This document shows positions 8,511 to 17,060 of a stretch of DNA of 36,890 nt, piece by piece. A program made the translations under genes and the position numbers. This DNA is from Bacteroidales bacterium (GTDB taxonomy: Bacteria; Bacteroidota; Bacteroidia; Bacteroidales; PUMT01), in contig SKND01000093.1 in assembly GCA_007120695.1 (NCBI GenBank), positions 1-36,890 on the forward strand. Reading direction: 5' to 3'. A model generated the notes under the pieces. That model had not been told where the DNA came from. It was given only the letters and a program-made list of their open reading frames with translations, and made no database searches. Every line of letters starts with the position of its first letter. Position 1 is the stretch's first letter.

Positions 8511-9731
8511 CTACCTGAAAACAACCCCGCTTTTCTCAATCCCCATTTCCAGTCCCCGAAGTTCAGCCATACCCCTGAGAAGGCCAATAGCTGAATAGCC
8601 GGGATTGGTCTTTTTTTCAAGGTCATCAAGTATTGTATGGCCGTGGTCTGCACGCATCGGAATTGAAAAGTCAGGCCTGTAAACTGCCTGCCTGCGTTTT
8701 TGCTCTTTCAGAATTGCAACAATAACATTATACATATCGACATCACCCCTAAGGTGCCCGGCTTCATGAAAACTGCCATCCTTGTCTCTTTGCGTACTCC
8801 TCAAATGGGCAAAGTTAATCTTCGCACCAAGCCTCTCAATAATGCCAACAAGATCATTATCGGCCCTTACCGCAAGAGACCCGGTACATAAAGTCAAGCC
8901 ATTACTAACGGAATCGACTATTTTAAGGATATACTTCAAATCATCCTCCGTGCTTACAATTCTTGGAAGACCAAATAACGGCTTAGGCGGATCATCCGGA
9001 TGAATTGCCATTTTTACACCTGATTCTTCAGCCACCGGAATAATTTCCCTGAGAAAATAGGCCAGGTTTTGCCTGTACTTATCTGAATCAATGCCTTTAT
9101 ATTCATCAAGTTTTGCCTGAAACTTTTCAAGAGTATAACCTTCCTGCGCTCCCGGAAGTCCTGAAATAATATTCTTTTGCAGAATTTTCTTTTCCTGGTC
9201 GCTCATTTTATCAAACCGCTTCCGGGCCTTTTTCAGTTGCTGTTCAGAATATTCTTTTTCTGCTCCGGGGCGTTTAAGAATAAAAACTTCAAATGCAGCA
9301 AACTCACTCACATCAAATGCCAGTGCCCTGGCGCCATCTTCCAGTTCATACTCAAGATCTGTCCTGGTCCAGTCGACTACAGGCATAAAGTTGTAACAAA
9401 CTGTTTTTATGCCAGCTTCTCCAACATTCCGCAGGCTCTCCTTATATTTTTCAATATAAACATCACGACCTGGTCTGCCCAGCTTAATATCATCATGAAC
9501 AGGTATACTCTCAATAACGGTCCATTCGAGACCGGTAGATTTTGCAGGTTTTTTGCTGTCATCCCATTCAATCATTCTTTTTCGTTCCCGCAACTTATCC
9601 GCATCCCAAACTTCGCCAATAGCTATTTCATGTAAAGCAGTTACTATGCCGGTAGCACCTGCCTGTCTGATATCCCAGAGACTAACGGGATCATTGGGCC
9701 CGTACCATCTCCATGTCTGTTCCATGCTCAT
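8511..9731 (-). CDS. uxuA: Mannonate dehydratase
   Basis: UxuA dehydrates D-mannonate to 2-keto-3-deoxy-D-gluconate (KDG), the last step before phosphorylation in glucuronate catabolism. The TIM-barrel protein of 406 residues is close to E. coli UxuA in length. It shows the N-terminal [12 protein letters not shown], the [15 protein letters not shown] insertion region, and the metal/substrate segments [33 protein letters not shown] and MRADHGH. It is one of the few genes here with a clear Shine-Dalgarno sequence (AAGGAG, about 8 bases before the ATG). It follows the SDR gene by 273 bases, so it probably also has its own promoter. Confidence 0.97.
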   Translation of the reverse strand: MSMEQTWRWYGPNDPVSLWDIRQAGATGIVTALHEIAIGEVWDADKLRERKRMIEWDDSKKPAKSTGLEWTVIESIPVHDDIKLGRPGRDVYIEKYKESLRNVGEAGIKTVCYNFMPVVDWTRTDLEYELEDGARALAFDVSEFAAFEVFILKRPGAEKEYSEQQLKKARKRFDKMSDQEKKILQKNIISGLPGAQEGYTLEKFQAKLDEYKGIDSDKYRQNLAYFLREIIPVAEESGVKMAIHPDDPPKPLFGLPRIVSTEDDLKYILKIVDSVSNGLTLCTGSLAVRADNDLVGIIERLGAKINFAHLRSTQRDKDGSFHEAGHLRGDVDMYNVIVAILKEQKRRQAVYRPDFSIPMRADHGHTILDDLEKKTNPGYSAIGLLRGMAELRGLEMGIEKSGVVFR

Positions 9732-9786
9732 ATATCACTCTCCTTATATTTATAATCTATTTATTTTTACCCAGATTGCACCACCA

Positions 9787-9800
9787 GATAACACGTTATC
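9787..9800. promoter_or_regulatory. Inverted repeat upstream of uxuA
   Basis: The 14-base sequence gataacacgttatc has perfect 6-base arms around a 2-base centre and sits about 56 bases upstream of the uxuA start. The position suits an operator or activator site. It does not resemble the central-CG palindrome near lacI, so if functional it may bind a different regulator. The 273-base gap around it (9732-10004) has no gene. The gap also holds a smaller hairpin, aatgtcttacatt, at 9959-9971. Confidence 0.35.
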
Positions 9801-10004
9801 AACAAGCGGGTTGCAAATAAAGTTACTTAAATTTATCTATTTAATAGCTTGAATTAATTTAATAGTTTACACTATCTTAATATAACTTTTATAATACTTA
9901 ACGGCGGCCTTCAATCATTTGCAGGCTTGAAATAACTTACGATAATTTGAGTGGCTGCAATGTCTTACATTCTCCTAAAATAGCTGAAATCTCAGCAGGA
10001 TAAG

Positions 10005-10853
10005 CTAAACTCCGCCATAAGCACTATAACCACCATCAACAGGAAGAACCACACCGTTAACAAAAGCCGACACATCCGAAAGAAGGAATAACAAAGCTCC
10101 TTGCAGATCTTTGGGTTCTCCGAATTTACCTACCGGAGTACTTGAAATTATTTTTTCTCCCCGGGGAGTAAGATCTCCGGTTTTTTCATCAGTGAGTAAA
10201 AACCTGTTCTGATTAGTCAGGAAAAAACCAGGAGCAATAGCATTTACCCTGACTCCGGTTTTACCAAAATGTACTGCTAACCATTGAGTAAAATTATTAA
10301 TAGATGCTTTTGCTGCAGAATATGCCGGTATCTTTGTAAGGGGCTTGAAAGCGTTCATAGAAGATATATTTAAAATAACGCCACTGCCCCTTTCTACCAT
10401 GACATCGGCAAAGATCATGGTCGGGATTAAAGTGCCGATGAAATTCAGATCAAACACTTTACGAAAGCTTTCAATATCCAGCCCAAAGAATCCATCGGAA
10501 AAATCATCGGACTTTCCGGATTCTATCTGTTCAATTTTCGTAGTTGCGCCCGGGGCGTTCCCTCCTGCCGCATTTATAAGAATATCAATCTTACTGAATT
10601 TATCAATAATTATTTCCCTTGCTTCAAGAAGCGATGATTTGTCAAGGACGTTTGCTCCAAGACCAAGGCTTTCAACACCATATTCTTTTTCAATCTTATC
10701 TGCTACAATTACGGCAGCCTCTTTATTAAGATCAATCACAACAACCTTAACGCCTGCAGAGGCTAGTGCCTCAGCCATGGATGCACCCAATACTCCACCG
10801 CCACCGGTAAGAATACATACTTTGTTCTTTAAATCACTAAAATCAAGTTTCAT
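10005..10853 (-). CDS. SDR oxidoreductase, probable D-fructuronate reductase (D-mannonate oxidoreductase)
   Basis: This classical short-chain dehydrogenase has the cofactor motif TGGGGVLG (16-23), Asp41 after the second strand (VVVIDL, usually an NAD preference), NAAGG (95-99), a catalytic Ser in NISS (163-165) and Tyr178/Lys182 in YSAAK. The 282-residue length is normal. Some bacteria, such as B. subtilis, use an SDR as their mannonate oxidoreductase in place of the long-chain UxuB. The position next to uxuA, lacI, uxaE and uxaC, and the lack of any other fructuronate reductase here, support that role. It could instead be a gluconate or KDG dehydrogenase. It lies 77 bases after lacI on the same strand. 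Confidence 0.85.
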   Translation of the reverse strand: MKLDFSDLKNKVCILTGGGGVLGASMAEALASAGVKVVVIDLNKEAAVIVADKIEKEYGVESLGLGANVLDKSSLLEAREIIIDKFSKIDILINAAGGNAPGATTKIEQIESGKSDDFSDGFFGLDIESFRKVFDLNFIGTLIPTMIFADVMVERGSGVILNISSMNAFKPLTKIPAYSAAKASINNFTQWLAVHFGKTGVRVNAIAPGFFLTNQNRFLLTDEKTGDLTPRGEKIISSTPVGKFGEPKDLQGALLFLLSDVSAFVNGVVLPVDGGYSAYGGV

Positions 10854-10930
10854 ATTAAATTTTAATTTAATTATTATTATAATAAATTAATTATATGTCT
10901 GCCCGGTAATAATACATACAACCTTGCTTG

Positions 10931-12010
10931 CTATTTATAAATATAATGTCCGAGGTTCTCTTTGGTAATGATATCTATTGGTAAAAATTGATCTCTATCC
11001 ACCTCTTTTTTAAGTACCAGATGATGGAATAATGCCATGATGCTTTTAAAGCCTTGCTCATATGGTCTTTGACTAATAAGAAAATCTATAATCCCTTTTT
11101 TGAGATAAGTCATATTCTCTTCAAGCAAATCATATCCTATTAAAACTATATCATTAAGATCATTCTTTTCAAGGAACCTCGCTACATGAAAAACCATTGA
11201 ATTGGTGACAAAAATCCCTTTAAGCTGCTCAGAAGATGAGGAAATAGCATCTTCAAGAACCATTTCCATATTTTTTTCAGAGACATCGGTAACATTCAGG
11301 AAGCCGAATGCTTTGCCGTGGTGTTTCAAATTACTTTCATAAAAACTCCTGAAACCTTCCTCTCTCTTTACGATATGCGCCTGGCGGCCAACCTCTTTTT
11401 TCATGAAATTCACAATAAGGATACGGTCATTGTCTTTTAATCCGTAGTGCATGATCTTTGCGGCAACCATTCCACTCTGAAAAGAATCCTGACCTACAAA
11501 AGCGATACAGTTTTCCAGACAGACATTTGCATTTACCAGTACCACGGGTATTTTTATTTCCCGACATCTTTTTACCAGGCTTGTAGCCTCTTCAGCAAAA
11601 ACAGGAGCAAGAACAAGACCCTGCGGCATACTTTCAATCACCTTGGCAGATTTTTCAATAAAGCTCTTCCTGTCAAAATAATCAAAGAAATATCGTTCAA
11701 GTGATATCCCAAAGTGCATGATCTCCCTTAGCCCGTCTTCGATTCCTTCCATGGGGTACCTCCAGAAAGTACTCCCCTGATTAACTTCAGGAATAAGAAC
11801 GGCAATCCTGAAATTACGCTTAGCAGCCAATAAACTTGCAAGGATATCTGGTTGATAGTCCAGTTCCCGGATAATCTCAAGAACCTTCTTCCTTGTTTTT
11901 TCACTAACTTCCCCTCTGTTATGGAGTACCCTGTCCACCGTTCCTGCCGATACACCGGCAAGTCCTGCAATATCTTTTATCCTGATCTTTGAAATATTAT
12001 TCTTATTCAC
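10931..12010 (-). CDS. LacI-family transcriptional regulator of the uronate locus
   Basis: The N-terminal helix-turn-helix reads IKDIAGLAGVSAGTVDRVLHNRG (about residues 11-33). The recognition helix has VDRVLH instead of the usual VSRVLN, a variant seen in some LacI-family subgroups. A periplasmic-binding-protein-like effector domain follows, starting near FRIAVLIPE. The 359-residue length is normal. It is divergent from uxaE and upstream of the SDR gene on the same strand, an arrangement typical of a local repressor that responds to a pathway intermediate. The effector is not identifiable. A palindrome with a central CG in the shared upstream region is the likely binding site. Confidence 0.92.
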   Translation of the reverse strand: MNKNNISKIRIKDIAGLAGVSAGTVDRVLHNRGEVSEKTRKKVLEIIRELDYQPDILASLLAAKRNFRIAVLIPEVNQGSTFWRYPMEGIEDGLREIMHFGISLERYFFDYFDRKSFIEKSAKVIESMPQGLVLAPVFAEEATSLVKRCREIKIPVVLVNANVCLENCIAFVGQDSFQSGMVAAKIMHYGLKDNDRILIVNFMKKEVGRQAHIVKREEGFRSFYESNLKHHGKAFGFLNVTDVSEKNMEMVLEDAISSSSEQLKGIFVTNSMVFHVARFLEKNDLNDIVLIGYDLLEENMTYLKKGIIDFLISQRPYEQGFKSIMALFHHLVLKKEVDRDQFLPIDIITKENLGHYIYK

Positions 12011-12060
12011 CTGCCTGAAAACAATTCATCATGATTTTATAATAAAACCGCATTTTGACA

Positions 12061-12068
12061 CAAAGTTA
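12061..12068 (-). promoter_or_regulatory. Candidate -7 box of the lacI-type gene
   Basis: On the minus strand TAACTTTG matches TAnnTTTG, about 50 bases before the regulator's start codon. The palindromic site at 12087-12100 would cover the region just upstream of the polymerase -33 contacts, which would allow autoregulation. The match is to a short degenerate consensus. Confidence 0.5.
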
Positions 12069-12086
12069 AAAAAATATTTGTATTTT

Positions 12087-12100
12087 CGTGTACGCAAACG
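12087..12100. promoter_or_regulatory. Candidate LacI-family operator between lacI and uxaE
   Basis: The sequence cgtgtacgcaaacg is an imperfect palindrome (10 of 14 positions symmetric) centred on CG, the hallmark of LacI-family operators. It lies in the 163-base divergent spacer, 74 bases before uxaE and 77 bases before the regulator. By eye I found no second copy upstream of uxuA or kdgK. Another inverted repeat, gtttaa-7-ttaaac, lies at 12124-12142. Confidence 0.55.
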
Positions 12101-12173
12101 GAATAATTTATCTTATCGTTAATGTTTAACAAGCACTTAAACTAACCTAATTATTAACATAACAATATTCAGC

Positions 12174-13421
12174 ATGCAAATTGGAAAATTTTCTTTCGGA
12201 ATCGGCGATCGTTTTGCTCATCAAGGTGAGGCCCAGCTACAGGCATTTATTATGGCCAGGCAAAAGGGGTTGGATGTAACACCTGTATGGAACAAATCCA
12301 ACCGTGAGCATACAACCGTCAACTCACAACCAGTCGAAACAAGAAAGGAGGCAGACAATGCCGTCAGAAACCTGAAATGGGATGGTTCATGGTTTGTTGA
12401 TGCCGACCATATCAATATGGGTAATGTGGACCGGTATATTGACAGCTCAGATTTTTTTACTATAGATGTAGCTGATTACATTGGTCAAAAAGCTTCTGAA
12501 GAAGATCTGAACAGTTTCATTGAAAATAATTCGGATTTTGAAGGTGAACTCATTATACCCGGCATTGAAGGTTCTTTTAAGGTTTCAAAGGAGACGCTTC
12601 GCCTTATCGGCGAAAAATTCCTCTTGGCTATCAGGGAAGCGGCGAAAATATACCGCCATATTGAATCGGCAAAAGGAAAGAATAATTTTATTACCGAGAT
12701 ATCAATGGATGAAGTAAGCCAGTCCCAGTCCCCTCTGGAACTGTTTTTCATACTCAGCGCCATTTCTGCTGAAGGTGTTCCGGTGCAGACCATAGCACCC
12801 AAATTCAGCGGCAGATTCAATAAGGGAGTAGATTACGAGGGAGACGCAGATCAATTTGCTGAAGAATTTGAACAGGATCTGATGGTAATTGATTTTGCCG
12901 TAAAAAAATTCAATCTGCCTGGAAACCTGAAGTTGAGCGTACACAGCGGAAGCGACAAATTCAGCATATATCCGGTGATGGGAAGCCTTATCAGAAAACA
13001 TGACAAAGGCATTCATGTCAAAACCGCCGGCACAACCTGGCTGGAAGAAATGACGGGAATGGCCATGGCCGAAGGAAGCGCCCTGGACCTTGCAAAAAGG
13101 ATTTACAGTGAGGCACTCAAACAATTTGATGAATTATGTAAGCCCTATTCAACGGTCATAGATATAAACAAGGACAATCTTCCCTCCCCGGAAGAGGTAT
13201 CTTCATGGGATGGAACCCGTTTTGCTGATGCATTGAGGCATGATCCGGCCAATCCATCATATAATTCCGATTTGAGGCAACTGATCCACGTGTCATATAA
13301 AATAGCTGCCGGAATGGGAAATGCCTACACCGACATGCTGGTAAGGCATAAAGAAATAATAGCCAGACAGGTGACAGATAATATTTACTACAGGCATTTC
13401 ACAAGAATTTTCGATATCTGA
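12174..13421 (+). CDS. uxaE: Tagaturonate epimerase (D-tagaturonate / D-fructuronate 3-epimerase)
   Basis: UxaE, first characterised in Thermotoga maritima, interconverts D-tagaturonate and D-fructuronate, so galacturonate can use the glucuronate branch. I recognise the family from the N-terminus FSFGIGDRFAHQGEAQLQA, the WFVDADHI segment (about residues 75-83) and the Gly/Ser-rich LSVHSGSDKFSIYP segment (about residues 262-275). At 415 residues it is a plausible family length. It is the first plus-strand gene of the locus, reading toward uxaC 79 bases later, and is divergent from the LacI-type regulator. No Shine-Dalgarno sequence precedes it, which is usual in this phylum. No uxaA or uxaB is present, as expected when UxaE bridges the two branches. 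Confidence 0.85.
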   Translation: MQIGKFSFGIGDRFAHQGEAQLQAFIMARQKGLDVTPVWNKSNREHTTVNSQPVETRKEADNAVRNLKWDGSWFVDADHINMGNVDRYIDSSDFFTIDVADYIGQKASEEDLNSFIENNSDFEGELIIPGIEGSFKVSKETLRLIGEKFLLAIREAAKIYRHIESAKGKNNFITEISMDEVSQSQSPLELFFILSAISAEGVPVQTIAPKFSGRFNKGVDYEGDADQFAEEFEQDLMVIDFAVKKFNLPGNLKLSVHSGSDKFSIYPVMGSLIRKHDKGIHVKTAGTTWLEEMTGMAMAEGSALDLAKRIYSEALKQFDELCKPYSTVIDINKDNLPSPEEVSSWDGTRFADALRHDPANPSYNSDLRQLIHVSYKIAAGMGNAYTDMLVRHKEIIARQVTDNIYYRHFTRIFDI

Positions 13422-13500
13422 TGCGGACATCTACAACAGGAACACCAAAAACGTGTCCGGCACTACCTTACAATAAATTTAACTAAAAAAACAGACATTT

Positions 13501-14901
13501 ATGAAGACTTTTATGGATGAGAATTTCATGCTGCAAAACAAAACCGCTGAAAAACTTTATTATGACTATGCAAAGGAGATGCCGATCATTGATTATCATT
13601 GTCATCTTCCTCCCCATGAAATTGCAGAAGACAAGATATTTTCAAACATGTCAAAGATATGGCTTGAGGGAGATCATTATAAATGGCGGGCGATGCGCGC
13701 AAATGGTGTAGCCGAAAAGTACTGCACAGGTGATGCGCCGGACGAGGAGAAATTCCTCAAATGGGCTGAAACAGTGCCCCACACCCTTAGAAACCCGCTT
13801 TATCACTGGGCACATATGGAACTTCGCAGGCCCTTTGGTATTTCCAGGCTTCTTAACCCTTCAACGGCAAAAGAAATTTATGACCAAACCGGCCAGATGC
13901 TTCAGACATCCGAATTCAGCGCACGCAATATAATGCGCAAAATGAATGTTGAGCTGGTCTGCACCACAGACGATCCGGCCGACGATCTGAAACATCATAT
14001 AAAAACAAAGCAGGATGGGTTTGAGATAAAAGTGCTCCCGACCTGGAGGCCGGATAAAGCAATGGCAGTTGAGAATTCTGATGCATACAATGACTATCTC
14101 GGTAAGCTGGAGAAAGCATCGGGTGTTTCAATTACCGGTTTTGATGATCTTATCTCTGCAATTAATAAAAGGCACGATTTTTTCCATGATCAGGGCTGCC
14201 GGCTTTCTGATCACGGTCTGGAGACTTTCTATGCTGAAGATTTTAAAGACGGGGAAATAAAAAAGATATTCGAAACGGTACGATCCGGCAAACCGGTCGG
14301 TCAGGAAATGGTCAGTAAATTTAAATCGGCAATGTTGGTTTATTTTGGGATTATGGATTATGATAAAGGATGGACACAACAGTTTCATGTTGGCGCCCTA
14401 AGGAATAACTCAAGCCGCATGTACAATAAGCTTGGCGCTGACAAGGGGTTCGATTCAATCGGCGATTCTGAAATGGCCCGTCCTATGTCCAGATTCTTCG
14501 ACAGGCTTGACAGTGATAATAAACTTGCCAAAACCATTCTTTACAATCTGAACCCCGGCGATAATGCAGTGATGGCTACAATGGCGGGTAACTTCAATGA
14601 CGGTTCGGTTCCGGGAAAAATGCAATTTGGAAGCGGATGGTGGTTCCTTGACCAGAAAGACGGAATGGTAGATCAAATAAACACACTGTCCAATATGGGG
14701 TTATTAAGCAGGTTTGTGGGTATGCTGACCGATTCCCGCAGCTTTTTGTCTTATCCCCGGCATGACTATTTCAGAAGGATACTTTGCAATCTCATCGGAA
14801 CAGATATTGAAAACGGTGAAATACCCGATGATATGGAATTGACAGGTACTATGGTGAAAAATATCTGCTATTATAATGCCAAAAACTATCTTGGTTTATA
14901 A
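13501..14901 (+). CDS. uxaC: Glucuronate/galacturonate isomerase
   Basis: UxaC isomerises D-glucuronate to D-fructuronate and D-galacturonate to D-tagaturonate, the first intracellular step of both uronate routes. The 466-residue protein belongs to the amidohydrolase-like uronate isomerase family. It shows IIDYHCHLPP near residue 30 (metal-binding His pair), CTTDDPADDL in the barrel, TWRPDKA, the QFHVGALRNNSSRMY segment, and the C-terminal SRSFLSYPRHDYFRR. It lies 79 bases after uxaE, with a weak cggaca/tgtccg hairpin in the gap, and they are probably co-transcribed. All expected motifs are intact. Confidence 0.97.
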   Translation: MKTFMDENFMLQNKTAEKLYYDYAKEMPIIDYHCHLPPHEIAEDKIFSNMSKIWLEGDHYKWRAMRANGVAEKYCTGDAPDEEKFLKWAETVPHTLRNPLYHWAHMELRRPFGISRLLNPSTAKEIYDQTGQMLQTSEFSARNIMRKMNVELVCTTDDPADDLKHHIKTKQDGFEIKVLPTWRPDKAMAVENSDAYNDYLGKLEKASGVSITGFDDLISAINKRHDFFHDQGCRLSDHGLETFYAEDFKDGEIKKIFETVRSGKPVGQEMVSKFKSAMLVYFGIMDYDKGWTQQFHVGALRNNSSRMYNKLGADKGFDSIGDSEMARPMSRFFDRLDSDNKLAKTILYNLNPGDNAVMATMAGNFNDGSVPGKMQFGSGWWFLDQKDGMVDQINTLSNMGLLSRFVGMLTDSRSFLSYPRHDYFRRILCNLIGTDIENGEIPDDMELTGTMVKNICYYNAKNYLGL

Positions 14902-15095
14902 GATTCAAAACCTGATTACAGCCTGTCATCACTGATATTTCCAGAAAAATGTACACTAAATTTTTTTCAATAACTGATAATGCTTAAAGAATCTTTCATA
15001 GCATGCAAAATCGACGACAAGTCAATTTATCAGACGTCAATTAAACTTTCAAATTTCCGCAAAAAATTCGCTAAAATCGGAATATCCACAACCAA

Positions 15096-15119
15096 TTGTA
15101 ATGTCTTTTTACATTACAA
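15096..15119. promoter_or_regulatory. Perfect hairpin/inverted repeat upstream of kdgK
   Basis: The arms ttgtaatgt and acattacaa pair perfectly over a cttttt loop, about 180 bases before kdgK. It could be an operator or an RNA hairpin. A shorter related pattern, aatgtcttacatt, occurs upstream of uxuA at 9959-9971, hinting at a shared element, though the match is short. Confidence 0.35.
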
Positions 15120-15204
15120 GAAGTAAAATTACATCAGATATTTGGTTTCCGGGTCAGTAAATTAGATGTAAAATAATCCCTGATCCGGATATGCTGAAGC
15201 GCTG

Positions 15205-15212
15205 TACTTTTG
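15205..15212 (+). promoter_or_regulatory. Candidate -7 box of the kdgK-dctPQM operon
   Basis: TACTTTTG matches TAnnTTTG and would place the transcript start about 77 bases before the kdgK ATG. A second match, TATTTTTG, sits at 15246-15253. Neither has a well-placed TTTG -33 box, as might be expected if an activator is needed. The choice between them is open. Confidence 0.35.
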
Positions 15213-15295
15213 ATAGTTTTATTATAGTTTTTATATAAATTTATATATTTTTGACCGGGTTACTACTAAATAACTTTTTAAAATACATACAAGGA

Positions 15296-16327
15296 ATGAA
15301 GATAATATGCTTTGGAGAAATCATGCTAAGACTGGCAACTCCAGGATATCAAAGATTTTCACAGGCAACGTCATTTGATGCGGTATATGGAGGAGGTGAG
15401 GCTAATGTAGCTATCTCCCTGGCTAATTATGGTCTGTCCGTTGATTATATCACCAGGCTTCCTGATAATGATATTGGTAAATCAGCATTAATGACACTGA
15501 GGAAACATAACGTTGGTACCAACCATATTATTTACGGAGGAGAGCGGCTGGGTATATATTTTCTGGAGACCGGCGCTGTAAACCGGGGCAGCAAAGTAGT
15601 ATACGACAGGGCCCATTCAGCTATTTCTGAAATCAAACCGGGTATGGTGGACTGGGACAAGGTAATGGAGGATGCAGGATGGTTTCACTGGACAGGAATC
15701 ACGCCGGCCATCTCCGAAAACACCGCAATGGTATGCCTGGAAGCAATTAAGGCGGCCAGCAGGAACGGGGTCACTGTTTCAACCGATCTGAACTACAGAA
15801 AAAATCTCTGGAAGTATGGAAAAAAAGCTTCTGAAGTGATGCCCCAACTGGTAGAGGGATGTGATATCATCCTTGGTAATGAAGAGGACGCTGAAAAGGT
15901 TTTCGGTATTAAACCCGAGGGCATGGATGTTACCAAAGGAATGGTTGAAGCGGAAGCTTACGAATCTGTATGCCGGCAATTACTAAAGCGGTTCCCAAAG
16001 GCAAAAAAAGCTATAATTACCCTGCGGGGCTCAATAAACGCTAACCACAATACCTGGTCGGGTGTAATGTTCGATGGAGAAAAGCTGTTCACGGCACCAT
16101 TGTATGACATCACTCATATTGTTGACAGAGTTGGAGGCGGGGATTCTTTCATGGCCGGACTGATTTACGGATTGACCCGATATGCGGGTGATGACCAGAA
16201 AGCACTGAATTTTGCTGTTGCCGCGTCATGCCTGAAGCATACTATTTCAGGTGATTACAATCTGGTGACTGTGGATGAGGTAGAGAAGCTAATGGGAGGC
16301 GATGCATCCGGAAGAGTTTCACGATAA
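15296..16327 (+). CDS. kdgK: 2-keto-3-deoxygluconate kinase (PfkB family)
   Basis: KdgK phosphorylates KDG to 2-keto-3-deoxy-6-phosphogluconate. I start at the ATG giving MKIICFGEIMLRLATPG (343 residues), preceded by an AAGGA-like sequence. The ORF track's 15-residue extension starts at TTG and is not like the family. PfkB ribokinase features are the N-terminal substrate-binding GGGEANVAISLANYG and the C-terminal DRVGGGDSFMAGL with the catalytic Asp. The ILGNEEDAEKVFG segment is typical of KDG kinases. It opens a tight plus-strand unit, 47 bases before kdgA. Confidence 0.93.
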   Translation: MKIICFGEIMLRLATPGYQRFSQATSFDAVYGGGEANVAISLANYGLSVDYITRLPDNDIGKSALMTLRKHNVGTNHIIYGGERLGIYFLETGAVNRGSKVVYDRAHSAISEIKPGMVDWDKVMEDAGWFHWTGITPAISENTAMVCLEAIKAASRNGVTVSTDLNYRKNLWKYGKKASEVMPQLVEGCDIILGNEEDAEKVFGIKPEGMDVTKGMVEAEAYESVCRQLLKRFPKAKKAIITLRGSINANHNTWSGVMFDGEKLFTAPLYDITHIVDRVGGGDSFMAGLIYGLTRYAGDDQKALNFAVAASCLKHTISGDYNLVTVDEVEKLMGGDASGRVSR

Positions 16328-16374
16328 AATGATCTGTAGTCGACTAAAGTTCAGGAATTTAATAAAATATAATA

Positions 16375-17049
16375 ATGGCGCGTTTTTCAAGGATTGAAGT
16401 AGTAATTAAAATGAAGGAGACAGGCATTGTACCTGTTTTTTATCATCCCGATCCGGATATATGTCTTGAGGTAATAAAGTCCTGTTATAATGGGGGATTG
16501 AGAGTATTTGAATTCACGAACAGGGGGGATTTTGCTCATGAGGTGTTTGCAGAAGTCAATAAAAAAATTATAAATACCTTTCCCGATATGATCATGGGAG
16601 CAGGTTCGGTAATCGATGTACCTACAGCCGTGCTTTACATGCAAACAGGAGCCAACTTTATTGTTTCGCCTGGATTACATGAAGATATGGCATCGGTTTG
16701 CAACCTGCGTAAAATTCTGTGGTCGCCGGGCTGCGGATCGGTAACCGAAATTTCGCGAGCCGAGGAGTTAGGGGCGGAAGTGGTGAAAATATTTCCCGGA
16801 TCACAGGTAGGTGGTCCCAAATTCGTTGCTGCAGTGAGGGGACCAAAACCGTGGACAAGCATCATGCCTACCGGGGGCGTTGAACCAACCGAAGAAAATC
16901 TGAGCGCCTGGTTCAATGCCGGTGTGCATTGTGTCGGCATGGGATCGCAATTAATTACTAAAGATATAATTAAGAACCGCGATTTTGACCTGCTTGAGAA
17001 AACGGTAAAAAATACAGTCGATATACTAAAAAATATCAGGAACCTTTAA
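16375..17049 (+). CDS. kdgA: KDPG aldolase (2-keto-3-deoxy-6-phosphogluconate aldolase)
   Basis: This class I aldolase cleaves KDPG into pyruvate and glyceraldehyde-3-phosphate. Lys138 in VVKIFPG is the Schiff-base lysine (equivalent to Lys133 of E. coli Eda), and Glu46 in FEFTNR matches the general base Glu45. The phosphate-binding MPTGGVEPTEEN and GANFIVSPGL segments are present. At 224 residues it is slightly longer than Eda. It is 11 bases before dctP, so uptake and cleavage genes are co-transcribed. Some family members also accept KDPGal; that cannot be judged here. Confidence 0.95.
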   Translation: MARFSRIEVVIKMKETGIVPVFYHPDPDICLEVIKSCYNGGLRVFEFTNRGDFAHEVFAEVNKKIINTFPDMIMGAGSVIDVPTAVLYMQTGANFIVSPGLHEDMASVCNLRKILWSPGCGSVTEISRAEELGAEVVKIFPGSQVGGPKFVAAVRGPKPWTSIMPTGGVEPTEENLSAWFNAGVHCVGMGSQLITKDIIKNRDFDLLEKTVKNTVDILKNIRNL

Positions 17050-17060
17050 ATTAAATAAAG

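Larger units (their letters stand above)
14902..15295 (+). other. 394-base non-coding spacer between uxaC and kdgK
   Basis: I find no gene here. It contains a 9-base perfect stem with a 6-base loop (ttgtaatgt / acattacaa, 15096-15119), a second imperfect stem (ccgggtcag / ctgatccgg, 15149-15188), and TAnnTTTG-like boxes at 15205-15212 and 15246-15253. It therefore looks like a regulated promoter region that starts a second transcription unit, kdgK-kdgA-dctPQM-gfo. The ORF track extends kdgK into it through a TTG codon, which I do not accept. Confidence 0.6.

Noticed and set aside
10345-10890. 181-residue plus-strand ORF
   Set aside because: It is antisense to the SDR gene, which has complete catalytic residues. 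The Ser/Ile-rich composition is typical of a shadow frame.
13424-13459. Hairpin between uxaE and uxaC as a terminator
   Set aside because: The stem is only 6 bases with a 24-base loop and no T-run. The genes are most likely co-transcribed.
15251-15295. N-terminal 15-residue extension of kdgK in the ORF track
   Set aside because: It begins at TTG, is hydrophobic and unlike PfkB kinases; the ATG at 15296 gives the family's normal start.
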